Source of the DNA: Spirosoma radiotolerans | GTDB lineage: Bacteria > Bacteroidota > Bacteroidia > Cytophagales > Spirosomataceae | Length of the DNA: 64,000 nt | Assembly: GCF_000974425.1 (NCBI RefSeq) | Contig: NZ_CP010429.1 | Location: 1,302,001 to 1,366,000, forward strand | Direction: 5' to 3' | Shown here: piece after piece, positions 33,718 to 40,596 of the stretch | Numbering within the stretch: position 1 is the stretch's first letter | How the letters are laid out: every line of letters starts with the position of its first letter | The notes under the pieces: model-generated | What the model was told of the DNA's origin: nothing | The model's database searches: none | Seen by the model: only the letters and a program-made list of their open reading frames with translations | Made by a program: the position numbers and the translations under genes

Positions 33718-35208
33718 CTACAGCGTTAACAAGGCTCCATTTCTATCAAAGTTATTGTAGAATCTGTAGGTTGCTCCGTTTCCGGCGCCAATCAGGCTCC
33801 CGGAGCTTTTCACAATAATGTTGTTATAAAAAACATTATTCGTCGCTGTTCTGCCGTTCACAATAATTGTCAGCCAGCTGTTATTTACATTTTCATTGCT
33901 AATGTAATTCCCGGCAAATGTCAGGTTGCTCACATCATTGATCTGGATAACCTTATTTTCAGTGATACTGACAATCCTGTTATTAACAAACTGGGCGTTG
34001 TTCGTTGCCCCTGATAGATCCAGCAGACCAGTCATGGTCAGGAAGTTGTTCTCCATGAACATATTGTAGCCATTGCGGACCTGCCATTTTCCTGTGCACG
34101 TACCTACAGTTGCGTTGTCATAGACGTGCATGCCAGGGCTGCTGATGGTTCCATCGCCATCGTTTTCCCAGTTCCCGGCAAAAAGCGAAATAAACCGTCC
34201 CTCAAACCGATTGTTCCCCAAGCGGGCGTTGTGTAGCCAACCGGCAAACTCAATACCATAAGTCGGGCAGTCTTTCAGGTAATTACTGCTGACATCGACA
34301 CCGTCGAACGAGCCAGCGACAGATATGCCAAAGCCACAATTTTCGAATCGGTTGTTTGTCACGTTGATGTCCTTGCCAAGATAGGGAACGGGCTGACGCT
34401 GGCTGATAAACTCGGCACCCATGCGCGCACCCGTCGCATAGTTATTGGTTATGACGATATTGTCGGTTACTTTTCCCGGCTGTACTTTCAGGAAAAACCA
34501 GTTCACATTAGCCGTTGGCGAAGTATGAACGCTGCGGCAGTTCTGAACGGTCAGGTTTTTAACCGAAGGGCCATCGATGGTGATGGGTCCGTACGAGCCT
34601 TCTACACGGGCTGTTGATGCAACGAGCCAGTTTATCCCATCGATTGTTACATTCTGCAGGTTTTGCTCCTGCCAGTAGTTCTGAAAAGAAATGTATTCAT
34701 TTCCCGTCAATTTCAGCGTCACTTTACCCGGATTGGCCCTTATCGTTACATTGCTTCTGAGGACTACTTTCGTGAGCTGAGTGTATTCGCCATCTGGAAT
34801 AACGACCAGATCAGTCGAATTAACTGCATTCTGAAGCTCTGGACCGATGTCTGGATCGGAAGTGGTTACGTTGAACCAGGCGGCATTGGCGGCTCCGGCA
34901 TACACACGTTTGTAGCGAAGCCCATTGGCCGTAACTAAGGTGAGCCCTGTGTTGTCCTTGCTTTGTTTATCATTGACGTCCAAAGCGAAAACGCCCATTT
35001 TGTCTTCATCCGACAAGTAGATGCTGTCTGGGGTGGCCGCATTTCTAAGGCCCCTTAACTGCTCTATCGACATTCTTTTGAGAGAAGATGATTCCGCCCT
35101 CTTCAGGGCAGCTGTGGAATCTGGTTGAACATCCGAGCGATCACAGCCCATCAGCAAGAGGGGTGTAGTTACGGCTACTACACCACCCCAACGTACTAAA
35201 TTGAACAT
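33718..35208 (-). CDS. Beta-helix lipoprotein, chondroitinase-B/PL6-like (paralogue 2)
   Basis: This 496-residue lipoprotein has the lipobox LLMGC with Cys22 acylated. It is similar to the protein at 28591-30057 over its length: both have GLTLVTANGLRYKR (or GITLVTIKGYRYKR), DPDIGPELQNA-type blocks and IPDGEYTQLTKVVLRSNVTI. RANPGK and rungs with Asn ladders follow, such as INVTNNRFENCGFGISVAG. The fold is again a right-handed parallel beta-helix. No active site is apparent. The duplicate copies flank a glycosyltransferase and a LytTR gene, so local duplication with later insertion or rearrangement is likely. A function in the cell envelope, acting on or binding a polysaccharide, is inferred. 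Confidence 0.85.
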   Translation of the reverse strand: MFNLVRWGGVVAVTTPLLLMGCDRSDVQPDSTAALKRAESSSLKRMSIEQLRGLRNAATPDSIYLSDEDKMGVFALDVNDKQSKDNTGLTLVTANGLRYKRVYAGAANAAWFNVTTSDPDIGPELQNAVNSTDLVVIPDGEYTQLTKVVLRSNVTIRANPGKVTLKLTGNEYISFQNYWQEQNLQNVTIDGINWLVASTARVEGSYGPITIDGPSVKNLTVQNCRSVHTSPTANVNWFFLKVQPGKVTDNIVITNNYATGARMGAEFISQRQPVPYLGKDINVTNNRFENCGFGISVAGSFDGVDVSSNYLKDCPTYGIEFAGWLHNARLGNNRFEGRFISLFAGNWENDGDGTISSPGMHVYDNATVGTCTGKWQVRNGYNMFMENNFLTMTGLLDLSGATNNAQFVNNRIVSITENKVIQINDVSNLTFAGNYISNENVNNSWLTIIVNGRTATNNVFYNNIIVKSSGSLIGAGNGATYRFYNNFDRNGALLTL

Positions 35209-35565
35209 AGTTTTTGTTAAAAAAGAGGAGTATTATTTTAAAAACGGAATCAAAAAATATTTATTATTCGGTAGTTTGTCCTGAATATTGATTTAATAAG
35301 TAGATGATATGGAAATTATTGGTATCTCTTTATGTTAAGTAGTATACATCAGGTGCTCTGAATTGTAACCGTTCCAACTATTCAGCGGTATCAGTGATCT
35401 CTGAAACAGCGTTTTACCGAGGCTTAGCAAGACACGTTCGCCAGCTAAGTTTTTCTTGTACAGGAAGGCGTGATTGGCTCAATACTCCGGCTAATTTTGT
35501 GCAATTAAAATTGGACTGCGGCCAGTAAGCCCCCAATGCAGTAAGGAGTTGAAAAAAGATAATAA
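35209..35565. other. AT-rich divergent intergenic gap
   Basis: There are 357 bases between a leftward lipoprotein gene and a rightward pentapeptide gene. A TAATTTTG -7-like box (35492-35499) serves the right-hand gene. No other feature was seen. Confidence 0.5.
35492..35499 (+). promoter_or_regulatory. Possible -7 box of pentapeptide-repeat gene
   Basis: TAATTTTG fits TAnnTTTG and lies 67 bases upstream of the ATG at 35566. No proper TTTG -33 box is at the expected distance. Single-box evidence only. Confidence 0.3.
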
Positions 35566-36129
35566 ATGGATTTTCATCAGCAACTTTTTGATCAGAACTC
35601 AAGCCTTGTAGATCAATGGACCCGTCACGAGTTTGAACAGTGTACGTTCAAAAACCTTGATTTATCAAAAGCGATACTGGCTAATACCAGCTTTACGAAC
35701 TGCCGTTTTGAAACGTGTAATCTGGAAATGGCCGTGATCGAGGGGACTAAACTAGACGATGTCATATTCAGCAACTGCATCTTAAGATCGCTCAATTTTG
35801 GGCAGTGCAGCAGCTTCGGCTTTCATGTCGATTTTCAGGAGTGCCGCCTGGACTATACCAGTTTTTTGAGTCGTAACCTTAAGAAAACCCGCTTTGTGGA
35901 TTGTTCGCTGAAAGAGGCCCGCTTTATGAGTTGCGACCTGAGCGGAGCATTATTTAAAAACTGCGACCTTGAACTGACTTTGTTTGCCAGTAATACCCTG
36001 ACTCAGGTAGATTTCTCTACCTCCTATAACCTTACGCTGGACCCCGATGGGAATAAACTAAAGAAGACGAAATTCTCGCTTCATAGCTTGCCGGGTTTGT
36101 TGACTAAATACGATATCGTGATCGGGTAG
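35566..36129 (+). CDS. Pentapeptide-repeat protein
   Basis: This 187-residue protein consists of A(D/N)LXX-type repeats through most of its length. Examples are CTFKNLDLSKAILANTSF, CNLEMAVIEGTKLDDVIFSN and CDLSGALFKNCDLELTLFAS. It would fold as a right-handed quadrilateral beta-helix. Members such as Qnr and MfpA bind DNA gyrase, but most have unknown function; nothing here proves gyrase binding. Many repeat centres have Cys (NC, TC). There is no signal peptide, so it is probably cytoplasmic. It ends immediately next to the stop of the convergent 3-methyladenine glycosylase gene with zero bases between. Confidence 0.88.
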   Translation: MDFHQQLFDQNSSLVDQWTRHEFEQCTFKNLDLSKAILANTSFTNCRFETCNLEMAVIEGTKLDDVIFSNCILRSLNFGQCSSFGFHVDFQECRLDYTSFLSRNLKKTRFVDCSLKEARFMSCDLSGALFKNCDLELTLFASNTLTQVDFSTSYNLTLDPDGNKLKKTKFSLHSLPGLLTKYDIVIG

Positions 36130-36768
36130 CTATTTCTTACTGATGTAGGAATTGCCTTTCACGTAAAAGCGATAGGGCAAATCGGCGCCATGCGTCAGGC
36201 CAATGCGGGTGGTTGTAACCATATCGAAATCATGCAGAACGGGGCCACGAATTGAAATGGCTCCGGTAGTTAGCGATGAGAAGTTATGCTCGCTTCGGCT
36301 AATGCCCAGCGCAATGGTGAGTTTACCCGGCCCGTTGGCCAGATTACGTTCTCCATCGGCGGTTGTTGGGTCGATGGTGTTGTTACGATATCGGGCAAAG
36401 CCCGTTTTGAAGGCTTCGTTGCGTCGGATACCCATCAACTCAAGCCCTTCCGTTGGTTCGAGAGCGCGGATCAGGACGGCTTCGCCCACGCCCTCCGGCC
36501 CCGCTACGATATTGATGCAGTTGTAGTGATTGTAGATTTGGTAGACATAAAGCGTTCCCGCCGGACCAAACATAGCCGAATTGCGGGGCGTTTGCCGACG
36601 GTACGCATGGCAGGCCGGATCATCGATCAGGTAAGCCTCCGTTTCGACGATAATTCCCGCCGTGGTGCCTTCGTCGGCAGATTCATGCACCAGTTCGCAA
36701 CCGAGTAAAAGCTGAGCAAGCGTTAGCGTATCGTGGTTCTGGTAGAAATCAAGAGGAAGTTTAGGCAT
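36130..36768 (-). CDS. DNA-3-methyladenine glycosylase (AAG/MPG family)
   Basis: This 212-residue protein of normal family length excises alkylated purines from DNA. The catalytic Glu is in VETEAYLIDDPACHAYR; the RN.AMFGPAGTLYVYQIYNHYNC block and the NGPGKL motif near residue 140 are family hallmarks. It removes 3-methyladenine or hypoxanthine in base excision repair. The ATG at 36768 gives the usual short N-terminus. It lies 5 bases after the YicC gene in the same direction, so they may be cotranscribed. The stop abuts the convergent pentapeptide gene. Confidence 0.92.
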   Translation of the reverse strand: MPKLPLDFYQNHDTLTLAQLLLGCELVHESADEGTTAGIIVETEAYLIDDPACHAYRRQTPRNSAMFGPAGTLYVYQIYNHYNCINIVAGPEGVGEAVLIRALEPTEGLELMGIRRNEAFKTGFARYRNNTIDPTTADGERNLANGPGKLTIALGISRSEHNFSSLTTGAISIRGPVLHDFDMVTTTRIGLTHGADLPYRFYVKGNSYISKK

Positions 36769-36773
36769 ACGTG

Positions 36774-37661
36774 CTAGATCACATTCATGGTCTGTTCCTT
36801 AATTTTCTCCAGTTCATCTTTCATTTGTACCACAAACCGCTGAATGGAGGAGTCATTGGCTTTGGAACCGATCGTGTTGATCTCCCGGCCAATTTCCTGC
36901 GAAATGAAGTTAAGTTTTTTGCCGTTGGCTTCTTCCGTGGCCAGTACTTCCAGAAAGTAGTTCAGGTGATTATTCAACCGGACTTTCTCTTCCGAAATGT
37001 CGAACTTCTCAACATAATAGACCAATTCCTGTTCGAAGCGGTTTTGATCGAAGGATTCACTGTCGAGCAATTCCCGCACCGAATTCCGCATCCGGTCGCG
37101 TACCGCCGGAATCCGCCGAACGTCATGTTCTTCGATATCGGCCAGCCGATCGGTAATGATCTGGATGTATTCCTGAAATTTACTTTCCAGAACTGCCCCG
37201 TCCTGCTTACGAAAGCCATCGCACCGTTGGATTGCTTCTTTCACGGCTGCCAGTACCGTTTCCCAGTCGGAAGAGTCAGCTGTCGTATCGTTCGATTCCG
37301 TAAGATAGGCATTGGGTTGCTGCAGGGCCAGTTGCAGGACATCGCTGTCTGGAATGCTCATCAGCATTGTATTGGCGGTTTCTTTAAGGTCCGAAACATA
37401 GGCCAACACCAGCGGCCGGTTGATGGTAACGCCGGGCCGAACGGCATTGACGCGAGTCAGGTTGAGCGAGAGCTCAACTTTACCTCGTTCTAATTGCTGC
37501 GTCAGTAAAGCCCGAAGTTCAATTTCCTTGTCGGAAAACTGGCGGGGCATCCGGCAATAAATATCCAGAAATTTAGAGTTCAGCGTTTTTACTTCCGCTG
37601 TCACCGACAGGCCACCAGCTTCCACCGTTGCGTTGCCGAAGCCGGTCATTGATTTAAGCAT
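36774..37661 (-). CDS. yicC: YicC family endoribonuclease-like protein
   Basis: This 295-residue protein begins MLKSMTGFGNATVE and has KTLNSKFLDIYCRMPRQ, then FNFISQEIGREINTIGSKANDSSIQ-like C-terminal sequence (KLNFISQEIGREINT). These are universal YicC signatures. YicC proteins were described as stress-induced and more recently as endoribonucleases that act on sRNA. That is family knowledge; no activity is shown here. The length of about 290 is normal. It is 5 bases upstream of the glycosylase gene and 93 bases after the pdxA stop, with a hairpin between. Confidence 0.9.
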   Translation of the reverse strand: MLKSMTGFGNATVEAGGLSVTAEVKTLNSKFLDIYCRMPRQFSDKEIELRALLTQQLERGKVELSLNLTRVNAVRPGVTINRPLVLAYVSDLKETANTMLMSIPDSDVLQLALQQPNAYLTESNDTTADSSDWETVLAAVKEAIQRCDGFRKQDGAVLESKFQEYIQIITDRLADIEEHDVRRIPAVRDRMRNSVRELLDSESFDQNRFEQELVYYVEKFDISEEKVRLNNHLNYFLEVLATEEANGKKLNFISQEIGREINTIGSKANDSSIQRFVVQMKDELEKIKEQTMNVI

Positions 37662-37683
37662 AATTTATCGTTTATATTTTTTA

Positions 37684-37748
37684 GTTTCCCGTTTAGAGTT
37701 GGCTGGCGGGTCCATAACGTTTGCGTCAGCCAGCCGTAAACGGGAAAC
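37684..37748 (-). terminator. Strong bulged hairpin after pdxA
   Basis: The arms 37684-37707 and 37729-37748 pair as a 12-bp stem (37684-37695 with 37737-37748) plus a 7-bp inner stem. On the minus strand a TAAAAAATA stretch follows. It lies 7 bases after the pdxA stop and before yicC, so it probably terminates or attenuates pdxA transcripts. Confidence 0.55.
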
Positions 37749-37754
37749 CGTAGA

Positions 37755-39482
37755 CTATTTCAGGGCACCTGCTTCCAGTTCCAGAAATTCTTTCCGATTA
37801 CGGGCCACGTCGATGGCGGTATAAATTGCCTGTAACATAGAGGTTTCGTCTGCCAGATCTTTTCCCGCGATGTCATAGGCCGTACCATGATCGGGCGATG
37901 TACGAACGGCGGGCATGCCTGCCGTAAAGTTGACGCCCTCTTCAAACGCAATCGCTTTAAATGGAATCAAACCCTGGTCGTGATACATAGCCAGGACGGC
38001 GTCGAACTTTGAGTAAGCGCGTGTCCCGAAGAAACCATCGGCGGGGTAGGGGCCAAACACCAACTGGCCTTTGTTGCGCCACTCGGTAATGAGCGGTTTT
38101 ATGATCTCATTTTCTTCCGTACCCAGCAATCCTTCTTCACCTGCGTGGGGATTTAGACCCAATACGGCAATTTTCGGTTTTTCGATGCCAAAGTCCTGCT
38201 TCAGTGATTGCATCATCAGGGTGAGCTTTTGCGCAATCCGTTCGCGGGTGACATTCTGACGGACACGGCCCAGGGGAACATGACCCGTTACAACGCCCAC
38301 GCGCAGGGTCTGGCTCACCAAAAACATCAGGTTGTCCGTTACGCCAAACTCTTCGGCCAGGTATTCGGTATGCCCCGGAAACTTAAACTCCTCCGACTGG
38401 ATGTTATTTTTGTTGATGGGGGCTGTCACCAGCGCATCCAATTTGCCCGCTTTAAGGTCATCGACGGCACGCTGCAAACACGCCAGGGCCGCTTGCCCCG
38501 CTTCGGGAGTTACCTGACCGGGCTGAATCTCCTGGTTTTGATCGGGCCAGCAGGTAATAACATTAGTGAGCTTATGACTGATCTGGCCTATTGTCTGGGC
38601 ACCGTTCAGGTTCCAGTCTTTCAGGTTCAGCAGATTGCGGTATCGGTTCAAAATCCGCATGGAGCCGTAAATGACGGGCGTACAGATTTTCTGTAAACGG
38701 TTGTATTGCAACGCTTTCAGAATTACTTCGGGGCCTATGCCATTGAAGTCGCCGAGCGAAATGCCAATCACTAACCGGTCGTCGCGCCCCGCACTTTCAG
38801 TAGTCTGTCCCGATTGATCCGTATTTTCATGCGGTTCCGCACCCGTCAAATCTGTATCACGCTGATTAGGTCGGTTGTCGGTTACCGGGCGGTTCCGACT
38901 AAGTTGAGCATCATCGCGTTGCCGGTTCTCAACTGGTCGAGGATTGTTCGTAGGTTGTCCTTCACGCTGCTGTTTCGGTCGTTGATTATTCGGTCGTTGG
39001 CCCCGCTCCGGTCGGTCGGTCGGCGCAGGGTTAACGACTGGCGTTGCTCCCGAAGCAGCCGGCCGTTCGTCGCGATTCTGCCGGTTATTCTGATTGCGTG
39101 GTTCGCCATTGCGTGGTTCGCCATTGCGTGGTTCGCCATTGCGATTATCACGTTGGTTCTGAGCGCCGTTACGTTGTTGGCCATCGCGTGGTCCGCCATC
39201 GCGTGGTCCGCCATCGCGTGGTCCGCCATCGCGTGGTCCGCCATCGCGGTTTCGTTCAGGGCGTGATCCGTTATTCCGTTGCTCGTTATTCCGTAGTCCG
39301 CCATTGCGGTTTTCGCGTTGTGGCGTTTCCTGTCGGTCGTCTACAGGTTGACTACCCGCCTGCTGCGGAGTTGTTGGTCCAGTCTCACCCAATTGTTTAT
39401 TACCTGGCCGTTGGTCTGGCGTGGATTCGTCAGACACATTCATACGGTGTGGGTTCGATTCTTCGGATTGGCGTTGTTCCAT
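37755..39482 (-). CDS. pdxA: 4-hydroxythreonine-4-phosphate dehydrogenase with long repetitive N-terminal extension
   Basis: This 575-residue frame has a PdxA domain in the last 340 residues (IGISLGDFNGIGPEVILKAL, TAPINKNNIQSE, FPGHTEYLAE, GLNPHAGEEGLLG, YHDQGLIPFKA, TSPDHGTAYDIAG). PdxA oxidises 4-phosphohydroxy-L-threonine in vitamin B6 synthesis. The usual protein is about 330 residues. The first 230 residues are disordered and rich in Arg, Asn, Gly, Gln and Pro, with RDGGP repeated in tandem and RNGEP repeated three times. The 15-bp DNA repeat unit keeps the frame. Only two ATGs (M1, M14) precede the domain, but a GTG at 38771 would start it directly, so two products are possible. The extension may be real or a misassigned start. 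Confidence 0.8.
   Translation of the reverse strand: MEQRQSEESNPHRMNVSDESTPDQRPGNKQLGETGPTTPQQAGSQPVDDRQETPQRENRNGGLRNNEQRNNGSRPERNRDGGPRDGGPRDGGPRDGGPRDGQQRNGAQNQRDNRNGEPRNGEPRNGEPRNQNNRQNRDERPAASGATPVVNPAPTDRPERGQRPNNQRPKQQREGQPTNNPRPVENRQRDDAQLSRNRPVTDNRPNQRDTDLTGAEPHENTDQSGQTTESAGRDDRLVIGISLGDFNGIGPEVILKALQYNRLQKICTPVIYGSMRILNRYRNLLNLKDWNLNGAQTIGQISHKLTNVITCWPDQNQEIQPGQVTPEAGQAALACLQRAVDDLKAGKLDALVTAPINKNNIQSEEFKFPGHTEYLAEEFGVTDNLMFLVSQTLRVGVVTGHVPLGRVRQNVTRERIAQKLTLMMQSLKQDFGIEKPKIAVLGLNPHAGEEGLLGTEENEIIKPLITEWRNKGQLVFGPYPADGFFGTRAYSKFDAVLAMYHDQGLIPFKAIAFEEGVNFTAGMPAVRTSPDHGTAYDIAGKDLADETSMLQAIYTAIDVARNRKEFLELEAGALK
39093..39144 (-). repeat. 15-bp in-frame tandem repeat in pdxA extension
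   Basis: Three perfect 15-base copies (39093-39137) plus a partial copy encode repeats of RNGEP. The unit is a multiple of three, so copy changes keep the frame. Confidence 0.9.
39181..39249 (-). repeat. 15-bp in-frame tandem repeat in pdxA extension
   Basis: Four perfect 15-base copies (39181-39240) plus a partial fifth encode tandem RDGGP. The identical copies suggest recent expansion by slippage or unequal recombination. Confidence 0.9.
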
Positions 39483-39520
39483 GCACTTTTTGTAGTTTCG
39501 CCAAGAGTTAGCAAATAGTA

Positions 39521-39600
39521 AAAAATGTAGAATGAAAAGTGATGAATAAACGGAATAAACAAAACACGTGTTTATTCATCACTTTTCATTCTACATTTTT
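39521..39600. repeat. 31-bp perfect inverted repeat between divergent genes
   Basis: The arms 39521-39551 and 39570-39600 are exact reverse complements with an 18-base spacer. The element sits between the divergent pdxA and 2-hydroxyacid dehydrogenase genes. It is strongly AT-rich and has no T-run bias of a simple terminator. It could be a binding site for a dimeric regulator, a cruciform-forming element or a small mobile repeat. Confidence 0.85.
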
Positions 39601-39636
39601 CATTGTAATTGCCTGCAAGTTACGAAAACCCCACGG

Positions 39637-40572
39637 ATGTCCCAGAATCAACTGTCTATTCTCATTGCCGACGAAATGCACCCGTCGCTTTTTGCCATGC
39701 TCGATCAGGCTGGCTTTCGGTATGATTACCAGCCCAAAATCACGCGGGCTGAGCTATTAACCACACTAGCGCCCTACGAAGGGCTTATTATTCGAAGCAA
39801 AACCACAGTCGATGAAGACGTGCTGGCCCAAGCACCCAACCTCCAGTTTATTGGCCGGGCAGGGGCCGGGCTGGATTTAATTGACCTGGCGGCCGTTGAG
39901 CGCCGGGGAATTCGGGTTTTTCACGCGGGCGAAGGAAACCGCGACGCTGTTGCCGAACATATGGTCGGTATGTTACTGGGTTTACTGGCGAATATTCTAA
40001 AGGCTGATCGGGAAGTACGTCAGGGAATCTGGGATCGGGAAGGAAATCGGGGTTATGAACTGGGGAGCCTGACCGTAGGGCTGATCGGTTATGGTAACAA
40101 CGGCCGCGCAACAGCGCGTCGGTTGAGTGGTTTCGGCTGCCGGGTGTTAGCCTATGATAAATTCCTGACCAACTATGGAGACGCTTTTGCCGAGGAAGCT
40201 ACCCTGGCGCAAATCTGTGTCGAAGCTGACGTGTTAAGCCTGCACATTCCATTAACTGACGATACCCGAATGCTGATCAACGACACATTTATCGATCAGT
40301 TTGGGAAATCGTTCTACCTGATCAATATTGCCCGTGGCGAAATTGTCTCCCTGTCGGCGGTAGTACGTGGGTTGGAGAACGGTAAAATTCGGGGGGCTTG
40401 CCTGGACGTGCTGGAGAACGAAAAACTAGCCAAACTTACGCCCGAACAGCAACGCTCGTTTGATTATCTTCGGCAGTCAGACCGAGTTGTTCTAACTCCT
40501 CATATTGCTGGCTGGACGCACGAAAGCTACGTCCGAATCAACGAAGTGTTAGTCAGGCAGATGCGCAAGTAG
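39637..40572 (+). CDS. D-isomer-specific 2-hydroxyacid dehydrogenase
   Basis: I use the ATG at 39637 (MSQNQLSILIADEMHP), which gives 311 residues. The upstream frame to 39568 runs through the inverted repeat and encodes an unlikely Phe/Cys-rich tail. The protein has the Rossmann motif GLIGYGNNGRATARRL, catalytic Arg in INIARGEIV, Glu in DVLENE and His in TPHIAGWTHES. It reduces or oxidises a 2-hydroxy or 2-keto acid with NAD(H), and resembles D-3-phosphoglycerate dehydrogenase in the N-terminal half. Exact substrate is uncertain. It is divergent from pdxA; both could use products of serine and B6 metabolism, but the pair may be accidental. Confidence 0.85.
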   Translation: MSQNQLSILIADEMHPSLFAMLDQAGFRYDYQPKITRAELLTTLAPYEGLIIRSKTTVDEDVLAQAPNLQFIGRAGAGLDLIDLAAVERRGIRVFHAGEGNRDAVAEHMVGMLLGLLANILKADREVRQGIWDREGNRGYELGSLTVGLIGYGNNGRATARRLSGFGCRVLAYDKFLTNYGDAFAEEATLAQICVEADVLSLHIPLTDDTRMLINDTFIDQFGKSFYLINIARGEIVSLSAVVRGLENGKIRGACLDVLENEKLAKLTPEQQRSFDYLRQSDRVVLTPHIAGWTHESYVRINEVLVRQMRK

Positions 40573-40596
40573 AGACGCAAGTATGCGTCTCTACTT
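40567..40596. repeat. Palindromic element carrying both convergent stop codons
   Basis: The arms 40567-40579 and 40584-40596 form a perfect 13-bp stem with a four-base loop. It contains the TAG of the rightward dehydrogenase gene (40570-40572) and the TAG of the leftward TIG-repeat gene (complement of 40591-40593). It may work as a two-way terminator. Short palindromes of the GTAGAGACGC...GCGTCTCTAC type are known as dispersed repeats in several bacterial groups, so it could also be such an element. Confidence 0.7.

Noticed and set aside
39093-39249. CRISPR-like tandem repeats
   Set aside because: The units are directly adjacent 15-mers without spacers and encode in-frame peptide repeats.
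38814-39511. Rightward and alternative-frame ORFs with repeated VVRHR or IAWFA units
   Set aside because: These are shadows of the 15-bp tandem repeats inside the PdxA extension; the frame that continues into the enzyme is the real one.
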